Source of the DNA: Psychrobacter sp. TAE2020
GTDB lineage: Bacteria > Pseudomonadota > Gammaproteobacteria > Pseudomonadales > Moraxellaceae
Assembly (NCBI RefSeq): GCF_018919485.1
Contig: NZ_JAHLMU010000001.1
Span: 2,973,138-3,037,137, forward strand
DNA length: 64,000 nucleotides
Direction: 5' to 3'
Position 1 is the first letter of the stretch. Every line of letters begins with the position of its first letter. Below the pieces are notes generated by a model. That model did not search any database. It saw nothing but the letters and a program-made list of their open reading frames with translations, and was not told where the DNA came from. This document shows, piece after piece, positions 34,932-45,423 of the stretch. The position numbers were made by a program, and so were the translations under genes.

Positions 34932-36236
34932 ATGTATACTGACTTAATTAATGACTCGATAGACCAACCTGTATCCAGCAAGCCTACTCTTAGGACGAGA
35001 TTTAATGCTAGACAGCAGCCGTTGATATCTGCGCAACAAGGTAAGCAGTATCATGACGCTAAACAGGCTCATGATGATATGGATACGGCTAAGATAGAGG
35101 CTGCGGACAGTCCTTATCTTGAAGTACAAGATTTAGTAGTAGGCTATGAGAATGTTACTGTAGTTAATGGCTTGTCGTTAACACTGCAACAAGGTGAGAT
35201 TGGCTGCTTCTTGGGCTATAGCGGTTGCGGAAAAACCACAGCGCTACGAGCAATAGCAGGTTTAGAGCAGTCGCGTCAAGGTAAGGTTAGCCTGAATAAT
35301 CAGCGTCTAACCGACCAGAGTAAACGTAGCTCGTTTGCAGTGGCTCCAGCTAATCGAGGCATGGGTATGGTTTTTCAGGATTATGCATTATTTGGTCATT
35401 TAAGCGTTGCCAAAAATATTGGTTTTGGTTTGAGTAAATGGTCCGCTAATGACAAAAAAGCTAGAATTCTAGAAATGTTAGAACTGGTTGAGCTCACTGA
35501 ACACGCTGATAAGCGACCTGCAGAACTATCTGGTGGTCAGCAGCAGCGGGTAGCTTTAGCTCGTGCGTTAGCACCAAAACCTAAACTATTATTACTCGAT
35601 GAGCCTTTCTCAAACTTAGATGTAGTACTGCGTGAATCCTTAGCTATGAGTGTACGCGATATTCTAAAACGCACTAATACTACAGCGATCCTAGTGACTC
35701 ATGATCAAAACGAAGCTTTTGCTTTGGCTGATAAAGTGGGTGTTATGAATGAAGGCAAATTGGTTCAATGGGCCACTCCAAGTGAGCTGTACCATGAGCC
35801 GGTTAGTCCTTTTGTCGCCGAGTTCGTAGGCGAAGGGGCGATGATTGATGGCATCATAAAAGAAGGTCATGTCGAGACAGTATTAGGGGATATCTACCGA
35901 CCTATGGAGGTCTATAATGCCTCAGGACAATCGCAGTATTGCGAATACGATTATCCTAATGGCACTCCGATTAAAGTACTAGTTCGTCCAGATGATATTA
36001 TTCATGATGATGACAGTGAGCAGACAGCGCTAGTAGTAGGGCGGGTGTTTCGTGGAGCCAACTATCTGTATCGTTTGCAATTAGATGATGGGCAGATAGT
36101 ATTGTCTTTAGTCGCTAGTCATCATAATCATGCGGTAGGCACGCGCATAGGTATTTTGCCGATGCTTGAACACATAGTAGTGTTTAATGAAAAAAATATT
36201 AATGCTACTACTTGGTCAGACTACAGTCTGTCATGA
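34932..36236 (+). CDS. Iron(III) ABC transporter ATPase (FbpC type)
   Basis: ABC ATPase with Walker A GYSGCGKTT, Q-loop MVFQDYALFGHLS, signature LSGGQQQRVALARALA, Walker B LLLLDEPFSNLD and switch His VTHDQNEAF. A C-terminal TOBE-like regulatory domain starts near residue 300. An N-terminal extension of about 58 polar residues precedes the first ABC strand (PYLEVQDLVVGYENV), so the real start could be further in. Third component of the iron importer. Confidence 0.9.
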   Translation: MYTDLINDSIDQPVSSKPTLRTRFNARQQPLISAQQGKQYHDAKQAHDDMDTAKIEAADSPYLEVQDLVVGYENVTVVNGLSLTLQQGEIGCFLGYSGCGKTTALRAIAGLEQSRQGKVSLNNQRLTDQSKRSSFAVAPANRGMGMVFQDYALFGHLSVAKNIGFGLSKWSANDKKARILEMLELVELTEHADKRPAELSGGQQQRVALARALAPKPKLLLLDEPFSNLDVVLRESLAMSVRDILKRTNTTAILVTHDQNEAFALADKVGVMNEGKLVQWATPSELYHEPVSPFVAEFVGEGAMIDGIIKEGHVETVLGDIYRPMEVYNASGQSQYCEYDYPNGTPIKVLVRPDDIIHDDDSEQTALVVGRVFRGANYLYRLQLDDGQIVLSLVASHHNHAVGTRIGILPMLEHIVVFNEKNINATTWSDYSLS

Positions 36237-36339
36237 TGTTTTTTAACCGCTCTTGCACTGCTCCTAAAATAGCCTCAAGCTTAGTATAGTACCAAGTTTA
36301 AGTCCATATTGAGCCAATAGTAAAGCGAGCATTACTCAG

Positions 36340-37215
36340 TTAACGAGTGGCCAAAATATGTAAATAGCGCCCTAGGCGTTTGTAAGGCTCTTGACTGGAG
36401 TAGCGCAGCTCCATGCGAATAACTGCTTCAGGATCATTATGACCTCCACGCTTAAGCGGTGCGTAATCATGAAATACTCTTAAACCGCTCTCTGCTACGG
36501 TCTGATAGTGATGACTCTGTAGCCATTGTTCTACTTGCGGCTTGGCTACTGGATAATTGGGAGTCAGGCTTTTTTTGTTATCAGCTTGATAGGCATCCGC
36601 ACTAAGCAAACTATCTAGCAAGTTAAAATTGCCCATAATCAGATTGCGGTATTCAAAACTAGCAGGATTATAAAAGCATAAAGACAGTGCGCCTTCAGGG
36701 CTGAGGTGGCTATCAAAAAAGTCCATAATAGCTACTGGTTCTGCCAACCATTCGAGCAGCGCATGACAAAGTATTAGATCAAATTTTTCTACTGGTTGAT
36801 CTAGGCTTTCGCCACTTAGCTTTGCGGTCAGCTGTTGATAAGGACAAACGTACCAGCTCACCTCGCCAAAATCATTCTTATCAGTATGAGCCATCTTTAG
36901 CTGCTCAAAGTTAGCTTTGGCTTTAATTAGCATGTTGGCTGAGATATCATTGATAACTACACTATGACCTTTAGCGGCTAGCTCTATGGCTATTTGAGCC
37001 AGTCCTGCACCTACATCTAAAATACGTAAAGGCCGACCAAGATGGTGGCTTAGCTTATCGACGTAAGCAAAAATATCACGGCGCAATACTGCCAGTCGAA
37101 TTTCGCCTTTAAGGCCACCATAAACCTTTTTTTCAAAATGATCGGCGACATCATCAAAGCTACGATCAACTCTTTTATCTACTGCTGCTAATGTCTGCTG
37201 TTTAGGATTAGTCAT
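36340..37215 (-). CDS. cmoM: tRNA 5-carboxymethoxyuridine methyltransferase CmoM
   Basis: SAM-dependent methyltransferase making mcmo5U at wobble position 34. Matches CmoM along its length: RSFDDVADHFEKKVYGGLKG at the start, the SAM motif ILDVGAGLAQIAIELA, VVINDISANML, LILCHALLEWLAEP, LSLCFYNPASFEYRNLIMGN and the tail RVFHDYAP then YKRLGRYLHILA. 291 residues against about 260 in E. coli; the excess is at the N-terminus and in small loops. Convergent with the iron ATPase gene. Confidence 0.9.
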   Translation of the reverse strand: MTNPKQQTLAAVDKRVDRSFDDVADHFEKKVYGGLKGEIRLAVLRRDIFAYVDKLSHHLGRPLRILDVGAGLAQIAIELAAKGHSVVINDISANMLIKAKANFEQLKMAHTDKNDFGEVSWYVCPYQQLTAKLSGESLDQPVEKFDLILCHALLEWLAEPVAIMDFFDSHLSPEGALSLCFYNPASFEYRNLIMGNFNLLDSLLSADAYQADNKKSLTPNYPVAKPQVEQWLQSHHYQTVAESGLRVFHDYAPLKRGGHNDPEAVIRMELRYSSQEPYKRLGRYLHILATR

Positions 37216-37285
37216 GAATTTTTATTTCTATATTGTCATTTTAGGTAGGGCATTATAGCGCTGTTGATAGAGGATACTAGGCGAG

Positions 37286-37561
37286 TTAACGCCGTCTTTT
37301 AAGCACCCATCTGAATACTATTTTCGATAGAACGATAATCACAAACACTACCATGAAAAATACCCAAATGCCTGAGCCTTGTAAGTTGGCTTGATAGACT
37401 TTTGCTAGATAGGCAGATAAGCCGATAGCTACTAATAAGGAGCCCCAACGAATCAACGGTAAGCTGCGATTGTTATGAGCGGGAAAGGTCAAGGCATAGT
37501 CGCTTGAGAAACTGTGTAGCACCATGGCCAAGACCCAAACAATAGCTAAAACGATATCCAT
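37286..37561 (-). CDS. Small membrane protein of unknown function (91 aa)
   Basis: Three hydrophobic helices and a basic C-terminus (FRWVLKRRR). No family recognised. It lies 70 bases upstream of cmoM on the same strand, so the two may be cotranscribed. No good ribosome site was identified at its ATG. Confidence 0.55.
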   Translation of the reverse strand: MDIVLAIVWVLAMVLHSFSSDYALTFPAHNNRSLPLIRWGSLLVAIGLSAYLAKVYQANLQGSGIWVFFMVVFVIIVLSKIVFRWVLKRRR

Positions 37562-38406
37562 AATAAGTGATTGTCCGTATAAAAGTGAGTATATAGAGCA
37601 GTGAAATATTGGCAGATAATAAGGTAAAAGCTAGAGCTTTCAAAGCACTATAATAATTTATAGAGCTGACCTAACCTAACCAACCTAGAGGTTTAATCCT
37701 AGTCTAATAGTGGCTACCGATAAGTCAACAGCAACCAAAATAGCTTTTGTTAATGACTTTTGCTAATAAATTTTACCTCAGTCTTGCATAACATCTTACG
37801 GTATAAACTGTAAACTACAACCAACAAATAGTTTTAAATATAACAGCGGCTTTATCTAGTAGGGGCTAAGTTGACAGAGTCGTTATTAGTTAGTTACTGA
37901 ACAACAATAGCTTAGTTATTATCGATAATGATCCGGCAGCTACTCGAGGTATACCGATACTAATGGTTTTACAGCCATTATTTTTGACAGATTAGCCCAC
38001 AAAAACTTTAAAAAAAGCCAAGCTAAAAATCCAAGTCACAAGCTTAATTTAAACCACTGATAGTGCTTGAAAATGACGCAAACTAATCAACGCCTATGAC
38101 TAAGTTTAATAGTAGGTAAAGCCCCTAAATAGGCAAGTTTGTGCTAAAATAGCTTCTTTGATTTAATATTATTTTTAACAAAAACAGCATCTCTATTGTT
38201 ATCTTGTTTTGCACTTCTATTAGTGCTTTTTTATGGTCTATCTAGTGATGATAGCTGCACATTAATGTCGCTATAGTTGCTTGTGGTCGTAAACGTTATT
38301 ATTAATAGTTTTTATTGTCGCTAGTTACAATTATCGATAGTTATTAATAATAATAGAAAGCCAATTGCGCAAACTTTAAACAATGGGGGTGAATGAAGGA
38401 GTGTAT
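37562..38406. other. Long intergenic region upstream of gyrA
   Basis: About 840 A/T-rich bases. A palindrome ATTATCGATAAT lies near 37919-37930, and TTGTGC with TAAAAT near 38145-38160 could be a weak promoter. The gyrA ribosome site GAAGGAG is at its end. No ORF or recognisable RNA gene seen, although the length leaves room for a long 5' leader. Confidence 0.4.
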
Positions 38407-41256
38407 ATGAGCGACTCGATCAGTCCTATTGCCATCGTAGATGAGTTAAAGCAGTCCTATTTGGACTATGCGATGAGCGTGATCGTCTCGCGCGCGCTAC
38501 CTGATGTGCGCGATGGGTTCAAGCCTGTACATCGTCGAGTAATGTATGCGATGCACGTGCTATCTAATGATTATAATAAAGCTTATAAGAAGTCGGCAAG
38601 GGTAGTTGGCGACGTCATCGGTAAGTACCATCCGCATGGCGATAGTGCGGTTTATGACGCTATTGTACGTATGGCACAGGACTTTAGCTTGCGTTATCCA
38701 ATGGTCGATGGCCAAGGTAACTTTGGCTCGATTGATGATGATCCACCAGCTGCTATGCGTTATACCGAAGTGCGCATGACTAAGCTTACCCATCAGATGC
38801 TAGCTGACTTAGATAAAGACACTGTCGATTGGGAAGATAACTACGATGGCTCTGAGCGTATGCCAAGCGTATTGCCTGCGCGAGTGCCTAACTTATTAGT
38901 CAACGGTGCGACAGGTATTGCTGTTGGTATGGCGACTAATATGGCGCCGCATAACTTGACTGAAGTGATCAATGCTTGCTTAGCTTATGCCCATAATCCG
39001 CAGATATCAGGTGAAGAGCTGATGACCCATATTTCGGGTCCTGACTTTCCTACTGGTGGTATTATCTACGGTCGGGGTGGTATTCAAGATGCTTATCGCA
39101 CTGGTAAAGGCCGCTTGCACGTACGGGGTCGCTATCATATCGAGCCCATGACTGATACTGGTGTTAACCGAGATCGTGAGCGCATTGTGTTCACTGAAGT
39201 ACCTTATCAGGCCAATAAAGCCAAGTTGATTGAGCGTATTGCTGAGCTTGTACGTGACAAAAAGATTGAAGGTATCAGTGAGATACGTGATGAGTCTGAT
39301 AAAGACGGTATGCGTATCGCTATTGACTTGCGTCGTGGTGAAACGGCAGAAGTTATTGTTAATAATTTGTTTCTACAAACCCCGCTCGAGTCTAGCTTCA
39401 GTATCAACATGGTGGCACTAGATAATGGCCAGCCTAAGCTATTGACCTTGCGTCAGCTGATTGCTGCTTTTGTTCGTCATCGTCAAGAAGTCGTCACTCG
39501 TCGTACTATTTATGAGCTAAACAAAGCGCGCGTTCGTGGTCATTTGCTCGAAGGTTTGACGGTCGCTCTCGCCAATATTGACGAAATTATTGACGCTATT
39601 AAAGCTTCTGCTAGTCGTGGTGAAGCTCGTCAGAGCTTACTGAACAACACTTGGGGTTCAGGTAGCGTCGTAGCGATGCTAAAAGCTGCTGGCAGTCAAT
39701 CAGTACGTCCTGATTATATCGAAGGTGAAGATCCTAAGGCACCGTTTGGTTTGATTGTTAATGATGATGAAGCCAAGCAGAGCTATCGCTTGTCACTTGA
39801 TCAGGTTAATGCGATTTTAGAGATGCAGTTGCATCGTCTGACTGGTCTTGAGCAAGATAAGCTAACTGAAGAGTATCAGGATCTACTGCGTGAGATTGCT
39901 AATCTAGAATCTATTCTTGGTGACTTTGGTAAGCTGATGACTATTATCTCTAATGAGATGATTGAGATTCGTGAGAATTTCGGTGATGAACGTCGCACCG
40001 ACATTGTTGATTCACGCACTGATTTTAGTCGTGAAGATTTGATTCCTGAACAAACCGTAGTGATGACTGTTTCGCGTACTGGCTATGCCAAAACGCAACC
40101 AATTGATGACTATGTAGCCCAAAAACGTGGTGGTAAGGGCAAGTCTGCGACGGCGATGAAAGAAGATGATGTTATTGATCACTTAGTCGTTACCTCCACT
40201 CATGCAACAGTACTTTGCTTTACTGATACTGGTCGAGTCTTTAGTTTACGTGGTTTTGAAGTACCGATTGCCAGCCGTGGTGCGCGCGGTCGTCCGCTCG
40301 TGAATCTCATAGGTTTGGTTGGTGATGAGTCCGTCACTACTATACTACCTATTCCAAAAGTAGTAGAAGAGCTGTCCAGTAAAGAGCAAGTGGCACTATT
40401 AGATAGTGATATTGATAGCAATGATGAGTCATTAGAAGATAGTAATGCAGCAGAGCCACCTTATGTGTTCTTTGCTACCGCTAATGGTACTGTTAAGCGT
40501 GTAGAGCTAAAGCAGTTTGCAAATATTCGCTCTAATGGTCTGATTGCTGTTGGTTTAGAGGAAGGTGATAAGTTAGTTAGTGCCCGTATTACTAATGGTA
40601 ACCAAGAGGTTATGCTGTTTGCCTCCAGTGGTAAAGCCATTCGTTTCGATGAGAATGACGCTCGCGCTATGGGTCGTACTGCAAAAGGGGTACGTGGTAT
40701 GCGTCTGGCTGATGATGAGTTTATCAGATCATTAGTGGTTATCGAAGATGATGTACGCGAAATCTTAATCGCTTGTGAAAAAGGTTATGGTAAGCGTACC
40801 TTTATCGAAGAGTTCAACACTCAGCATCGTGGTGGTGGTGGGGTGATTGCTATCAAAACGAGTGAGCGTAATGGTGCGCTAGTTCGGGCCACTAAAGTTG
40901 ATCCTGAAGATGATATTATTCTAATCTCAGACAAAGGTACGCTAGTGCGCACGCCAGTTGAGCATGTGGCCAGTTCTGGTCGTAATACTCAAGGTGTCAC
41001 CCTAATTCGTCTGTCAAAAGATGAAAAGCTAGTAGCGATGGCACGAGTTGAGCATGAAGAAGGTGATAATGAGCTGATCGATGCTATGCGCGAAGATGGT
41101 ACCTTTGAGGTAGAAGGTAAAGAGCAAATAGATATAGATGCAGCTACTGCTGGTAATGTTGATGACTCTGATATAACTGAGACTATCGACATTGCTAATG
41201 ACTATTCTTTAGATGACAGTACTTCAGATGATGATATTGTCGATAATGATGAGTAA
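38407..41256 (+). CDS. gyrA: DNA gyrase subunit A
   Basis: Breakage-reunion subunit of gyrase, 949 residues. The ATG at 38407 follows GAAGGAG; an upstream in-frame ATG at 38383 is less likely. Catalytic Tyr region [10 protein letters not shown], and GyrA-box QKRGGKG at the C-terminal domain, which separates it from ParC. The quinolone-resistance region reads [17 protein letters not shown], with Ser and Asp at the E. coli 83 and 87 positions, that is, wild type. The C-terminus has an acidic tail rich in Asp, Ser and Thr. Followed by three hairpins, the last an evident terminator. Confidence 0.98.
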   Translation: MSDSISPIAIVDELKQSYLDYAMSVIVSRALPDVRDGFKPVHRRVMYAMHVLSNDYNKAYKKSARVVGDVIGKYHPHGDSAVYDAIVRMAQDFSLRYPMVDGQGNFGSIDDDPPAAMRYTEVRMTKLTHQMLADLDKDTVDWEDNYDGSERMPSVLPARVPNLLVNGATGIAVGMATNMAPHNLTEVINACLAYAHNPQISGEELMTHISGPDFPTGGIIYGRGGIQDAYRTGKGRLHVRGRYHIEPMTDTGVNRDRERIVFTEVPYQANKAKLIERIAELVRDKKIEGISEIRDESDKDGMRIAIDLRRGETAEVIVNNLFLQTPLESSFSINMVALDNGQPKLLTLRQLIAAFVRHRQEVVTRRTIYELNKARVRGHLLEGLTVALANIDEIIDAIKASASRGEARQSLLNNTWGSGSVVAMLKAAGSQSVRPDYIEGEDPKAPFGLIVNDDEAKQSYRLSLDQVNAILEMQLHRLTGLEQDKLTEEYQDLLREIANLESILGDFGKLMTIISNEMIEIRENFGDERRTDIVDSRTDFSREDLIPEQTVVMTVSRTGYAKTQPIDDYVAQKRGGKGKSATAMKEDDVIDHLVVTSTHATVLCFTDTGRVFSLRGFEVPIASRGARGRPLVNLIGLVGDESVTTILPIPKVVEELSSKEQVALLDSDIDSNDESLEDSNAAEPPYVFFATANGTVKRVELKQFANIRSNGLIAVGLEEGDKLVSARITNGNQEVMLFASSGKAIRFDENDARAMGRTAKGVRGMRLADDEFIRSLVVIEDDVREILIACEKGYGKRTFIEEFNTQHRGGGGVIAIKTSERNGALVRATKVDPEDDIILISDKGTLVRTPVEHVASSGRNTQGVTLIRLSKDEKLVAMARVEHEEGDNELIDAMREDGTFEVEGKEQIDIDAATAGNVDDSDITETIDIANDYSLDDSTSDDDIVDNDE

Positions 41257-41265
41257 CTATTAGAG

Positions 41266-41295
41266 CGGCTAGCTTATCCAGTTATCAGCTAGCCG
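41266..41295. repeat. Hairpin 1 after gyrA
   Basis: Perfect arms CGGCTAGCT / AGCTAGCCG, 12-base loop, starting 9 bases after the gyrA stop. No T-run. Confidence 0.8.
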
Positions 41296-41350
41296 TTGAG
41301 TAAAATTGGTATTAGTAGGGTCCATTAATGGGTTTTTTACTAAGATGATT

Positions 41351-41379
41351 TTACTACTAAGGCTATTACATAGTAGTAA
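41351..41379. repeat. Hairpin 2 after gyrA
   Basis: Perfect arms TTACTACTA / TAGTAGTAA with an 11-base loop, immediately before the terminator. No T-run. Confidence 0.7.
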
Positions 41380-41418
41380 AAAGCCTCCGACGTAAAAGTT
41401 GGGGGCTTTTGTTTTTTA
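41378..41418 (+). terminator. gyrA rho-independent terminator
   Basis: Stem AAAAGCCTCC / GGGGGCTTTT followed by GTTTTTT. Confidence 0.9.
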
Positions 41419-41473
41419 TATACATTGCTGTTAATTTTTTATGGTTTTATAAGTTATTTTAGAGGTCGTTATT

Positions 41474-42544
41474 ATGTTGACTAGCAATCAAACGGTGCAA
41501 GGTACCTTAGCCTCAGTATCATCAAGCTTTTTGTTTTCGATAATGTTCGTGTTTGGACTTTTTATGCAGCCCTTATCTGGTACCCAAGTGGCATCATGGC
41601 GGGTACTAATAATGTTGGCGAGCATAATGTTATTGGTAAGCCTCACTAAGCAGTGGCAGCACGTTTTTGATTATATAAAAACTATAAAAACACCGAAAGA
41701 ATGGCTATTGTTTATATTGCCAACGCCAATTTTAGGGGGTCAAATTTGGCTGTTTATGTGGGGACCGGTGAACGGTTTCGGTCTCGATGTGACTTTGGGC
41801 TATTTCTTATTACCGCTAGTAATGATAGTGGTTGGACGATTTTTTTATCATGAGTCTATGAGTGTATTGCAGTGGGTAGCCGCTCTATGTGCAGCGTTAG
41901 GTATCGGCTATGATATATTCCAGTACGGAACGGTATCTTGGGTGACCTTGTTTGTGTGTTTGGGCTACCCGCCTTATTATCTTATGCGTCGCAAACTGGC
42001 AGTGCCGCCAATCACAGGTCTCCTATCTGATTTGACATTATTATCGCCAATAGTGCTAGTGATGCTTTATGCAAGTGGCGGTATCAGTTTGGCCGCACAA
42101 ACTAGTAAGTTGTGGTATCTGCTACCGCTGCTGGGTGTCATAAGTGCTGTAGCAATGTCGTTAACGATGGTTGCTAGTCGTAAATTGCCAGTCTCACTAT
42201 TTGGTGCTTTAAGCTACATAGAACCTATGCTGTTATTCGTATTTTCGATCACTATCTTGAATCAAAGTCTCGATGAAGGGGGATCTTTATGGATGTATAG
42301 CATGATTACTCTAGCGTTATTGATCATGATTATAGACAGCGCCATAGGATATATCACTAATAAGCGTGAAGATCGTTTGCATGGTTATAATGAGCCACAA
42401 ATTAATAGCTTTCCACCCCATCGTCGTCTAAAAAATCGGCGTGTTAAAGGAGTGTTAGTAGCTCATCGCTTTCGAAAAATTCGTCGTTATCAACACAAAA
42501 TAGATAAAATGAACCGTAAAATTGAACAACTACATTCTAAATAA
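41474..42544 (+). CDS. RarD/EamA-type membrane permease
   Basis: About ten membrane helices and RarD-like blocks (LMWGPVNGFGLDVTLGYFLL, SYIEPMLLFVFS). The family exports small metabolites; RarD itself is uncharacterised. The usual chain ends near residue 300; here a basic tail of about 55 residues (RFRKIRRYQHKIDKMNRKI) follows and may form a short coiled coil in the cytoplasm. An AGAGG lies upstream of the ATG. Confidence 0.8.
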   Translation: MLTSNQTVQGTLASVSSSFLFSIMFVFGLFMQPLSGTQVASWRVLIMLASIMLLVSLTKQWQHVFDYIKTIKTPKEWLLFILPTPILGGQIWLFMWGPVNGFGLDVTLGYFLLPLVMIVVGRFFYHESMSVLQWVAALCAALGIGYDIFQYGTVSWVTLFVCLGYPPYYLMRRKLAVPPITGLLSDLTLLSPIVLVMLYASGGISLAAQTSKLWYLLPLLGVISAVAMSLTMVASRKLPVSLFGALSYIEPMLLFVFSITILNQSLDEGGSLWMYSMITLALLIMIIDSAIGYITNKREDRLHGYNEPQINSFPPHRRLKNRRVKGVLVAHRFRKIRRYQHKIDKMNRKIEQLHSK

Positions 42545-42821
42545 TCTGCTATTAGTTTGAGAAGGGCATAGCAATTTAAATAGCTAATTGTATAGCCAGA
42601 ACCATTAAATAAAGCTCAACCAAAATATGAGCGGCTGAACCTTGACTAAGTAGATATTGTTTTTCGTAACTGTGACCCTGCTAGGCAGTTCAAAACCGCT
42701 AGTAATTGCGTTATGATCGACAATATTTGTACTGATAATCTATGCAATCATAAGTGGCCTATCTAAATAAATAGATAAACAGATAGATGTCTTTCATGAC
42801 TACTCATTAATAGGATAATTT

Positions 42822-43490
42822 ATGCTACATTTGCATCACTTAGAAAACTCACGCTCGTTTCGCATCTTATGGCTCTTAGAAGAGCTAAATGCTGATTATA
42901 AGCTGACAACTTATAAGCGTACTAAGGCACACTTAGCACCAGACAGCCTAAAAAAAGTCCATCCTCTAGGCCATGCGCCTATATTAGAAGTCGATAAGAG
43001 CCCTTTAGTGGAGTCAGGTTTTATTATCGAATACCTACTTAAACATCATGATAAGCAGCATGAATTTAAGCCAGTAGATAGCGATGAAGCGGCTTGGGAA
43101 GATTATGTGTTTTGGCTGCACTTTTCTGAAGCCTCAGTAATGCCGTTATTGGTTATGCGCTTAGTATTTACAAAAGTAGTGCAAAAATCACCGATGTTGA
43201 TCAAGCCGATCAGTAAAGGGATCCGCAAGCAAGTTGAAAACAGTATGATTAGCAGCAGTCTGGCAACTATGCTAAATATGATGGAGCAACAGCTGCAAGA
43301 CAATCATTGGTTCGCTGGCCCTGCTTTTAGCGCCGCTGATATTCAGATGCATATTGCGGTAATAGGTGCTAATGCGGGACCGGGCTTGGATAAAGTGAAA
43401 TATGTTAATTTGCTTAATTGGCTTAATCGCTGTGAAGAGCGCCCAGCCTTTAAACGTGCAGTAGAGAAGGGTGGTCGGGTTAAGTTCTAA
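42822..43490 (+). CDS. Glutathione S-transferase family protein
   Basis: 222 residues. The N-terminal thioredoxin-like domain shows the GST pattern (LHHLENSRSFRILWLLEEL, LGHAPILEVD, VESGFIIEYLL), with Ser in NSRS as the likely catalytic residue. The C-terminal helical domain contains HWFAGPAFSAADIQM, the conserved GST-C N-capping motif. The substrate cannot be inferred. Stands alone, with about 280 bases before it and 190 after it. Confidence 0.9.
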   Translation: MLHLHHLENSRSFRILWLLEELNADYKLTTYKRTKAHLAPDSLKKVHPLGHAPILEVDKSPLVESGFIIEYLLKHHDKQHEFKPVDSDEAAWEDYVFWLHFSEASVMPLLVMRLVFTKVVQKSPMLIKPISKGIRKQVENSMISSSLATMLNMMEQQLQDNHWFAGPAFSAADIQMHIAVIGANAGPGLDKVKYVNLLNWLNRCEERPAFKRAVEKGGRVKF

Positions 43491-43676
43491 TAGCGCTTAT
43501 TTTAGGGTATTTTAAACTCATTATTTAACTGTGCTTTTTGAGTTTGAAGGTTTAACACACCCTAGTTATCAAGCATAAGCTGTTCGCCAAAGCATAATTC
43601 TTACTACTATATGAGGTTATTATCATCACTAATGAACCGCCATTACTGATGAACAGCTTCTTGATAAGGCAATAGG

Positions 43677-43904
43677 ATGAAAGACCCCAACGACAGACCG
43701 TCTAAACTAACCGCTGGACCAGCTGCTAATGTTAAAGATATCTCCATGCGCGCTTGGTCACAAAAACTACTAGTAGCGCTACTTTGTGCGGCTAGTTTTT
43801 ACGGGGGATGGAAATCTCACGAGTCAAACATGGCCAATCAATGTTTTGCTAGTGGTGGTCAAATTATCGAAGGTGGAAAAACTTTATTATGTGAGTTGCC
43901 ATAG
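43677..43904 (+). CDS. Small single-pass membrane protein, unknown (75 aa)
   Basis: Starts MKDPNDRPSKL, has one membrane helix (LLVALLCAASFYGGW) and a short outer tail with two Cys (NQCFASGG, LLCELP). A weak purine-rich ribosome site (AATAGG) lies upstream. Not recognised. Upstream of ribonuclease Z on the same strand with a 74-base gap. Confidence 0.6.
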   Translation: MKDPNDRPSKLTAGPAANVKDISMRAWSQKLLVALLCAASFYGGWKSHESNMANQCFASGGQIIEGGKTLLCELP

Positions 43905-43978
43905 GCTATGACGGTCTCAAAGCGTAGCTTGTTGACTATAAAGCTTTTAAACCTAGAATTGTTTAACTGAGATGAGCT

Positions 43979-45172
43979 ATGTTACAACTGACCTTTTTGG
44001 GGACTTCTGCAGGAGTCCCTACTAAGCAGCGCAACGTCACTGCGCTAGCTATTGAATGCCTTAATCCCCATCTAGCAGGTTCTAAAGATAAACATCATCG
44101 CCATAACCCAGATAGTAATTCCAATAGTGACTTGAACAGTAACTATCAAAATAAAAAGTCACGGCCTTGGATTTTAATTGACTGTGGCGAAGGTACTCAG
44201 CAGCAATTATTACAGACTAAACTGTCATTACTTCAGCTTAGCGCCATCTGTATTACCCACGTCCATGGTGACCATTGTTATGGATTGCCTGGTCTGCTGG
44301 CTAGTGCCGCAATGTCAGGACGTACTGCAGCGCTGACCCTTATTGCTCCTCAAGCGATTGCCGACTTGCTCGATGCCGTAAAGTTAACTACTGTATTGTA
44401 TTTGCCTTTCGCTATTGATTTTATAGCGATTGAGCAGCTATTGTCCGCCCAAAACAACCCAGCAACAGCCGTAGTGACTCTGGATCTAGACAAGCAGCAG
44501 CAACTAAAAATTGATGTCGTTAAGCTATCTCATCGGGTACCTTCTCATGCTTTTGGCATCACTCAGACTATCAGCCATCGGCGCTTGGACACTGATAAGT
44601 TAACAGCGCAAGGTATTGCGGCAAGTGCGCTATGGGGCAAACTGCAACAAGGTGAAGATGTCTGTACGGCAGAAGGGCAAACATTACTGTCAGCAGATTA
44701 CGTCCACAATGAAGAGCTACGCACTCGGATAGTTGTCGCAGGTGATAATGACACAGCGACTTGTTTAACATCAGCAGTGCAAGATACCGATTTATTGGTT
44801 CATGAAGCTACTTATACCGCTGAGATGCTCGCCAAGATTCAAGCTAAAGTGCAAGCTAAGCATCCTGATTTCGATCCCATGCACAGTAGCGCGCAGCAAA
44901 TAGGCAAATTCGCTCAAGAGGTTGGCCTTAATAATCTAATCTTGACTCATTTTAGCGCCCGTTATCAAAGCTATGATAAGCCAGCTAGTGATAAAGATAA
45001 CATGGGACATATTCGTCTTGATGCCCAAAGCAGCTATCAAGGTAACTTATGGTTGGCAGCAGATTTTGCCCAATATAGAGTCAGTGGTAAATCGTTAGCA
45101 TTAGATAGCAAAAGTGACAGCCGGGTTGAATATATTGGCTCTGCGCTTGTTATTGAGGGGCGTAAACATTAG
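43979..45172 (+). CDS. rnz: Ribonuclease Z
   Basis: Metallo-beta-lactamase-fold endonuclease that trims tRNA 3' ends. Seen: LTFLGTSAGVPTKQRNVTAL, zinc motif THVHGDHCYGLPGLL, VVKLSHRVPSHAFGI, LVHEATYT and LTHFSARYQ. Length 397 is well above the ~305 of short RNase Z because of a hydrophilic insertion near residues 35-60 and others around the middle. All tRNA genes in the window encode CCA, for which RNase Z activity is usually dispensable or different. Confidence 0.92.
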   Translation: MLQLTFLGTSAGVPTKQRNVTALAIECLNPHLAGSKDKHHRHNPDSNSNSDLNSNYQNKKSRPWILIDCGEGTQQQLLQTKLSLLQLSAICITHVHGDHCYGLPGLLASAAMSGRTAALTLIAPQAIADLLDAVKLTTVLYLPFAIDFIAIEQLLSAQNNPATAVVTLDLDKQQQLKIDVVKLSHRVPSHAFGITQTISHRRLDTDKLTAQGIAASALWGKLQQGEDVCTAEGQTLLSADYVHNEELRTRIVVAGDNDTATCLTSAVQDTDLLVHEATYTAEMLAKIQAKVQAKHPDFDPMHSSAQQIGKFAQEVGLNNLILTHFSARYQSYDKPASDKDNMGHIRLDAQSSYQGNLWLAADFAQYRVSGKSLALDSKSDSRVEYIGSALVIEGRKH

Positions 45173-45423
45173 CTTTGTAGGGTGAAGTTAGCGCAGCTTA
45201 ATCCCGCAGTTAGCTGACAATATTTAATGTCATAAAGATTGTTTTTCTAACTTATAATTTAGCGCTACAGGGTGTGTTGCACGCTCTAATAATAGGATTA
45301 TGATCAATACCTATCAACTGCAGCGCAGCTTTAAGTTTATCAAAACTAAACAGCTCTCTACGCTATTAGTAAGCACACCCTTATAGGCATAAGCTTACTA
45401 AGGCGACGATAAGTCAATGCATC

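Noticed and set aside
37919..37930. ATTATCGATAAT palindrome upstream of gyrA as a Fur site
   Set aside because: The half-sites face the wrong way for a Fur box and gyrA is not an iron gene; likely chance in A/T-rich DNA.
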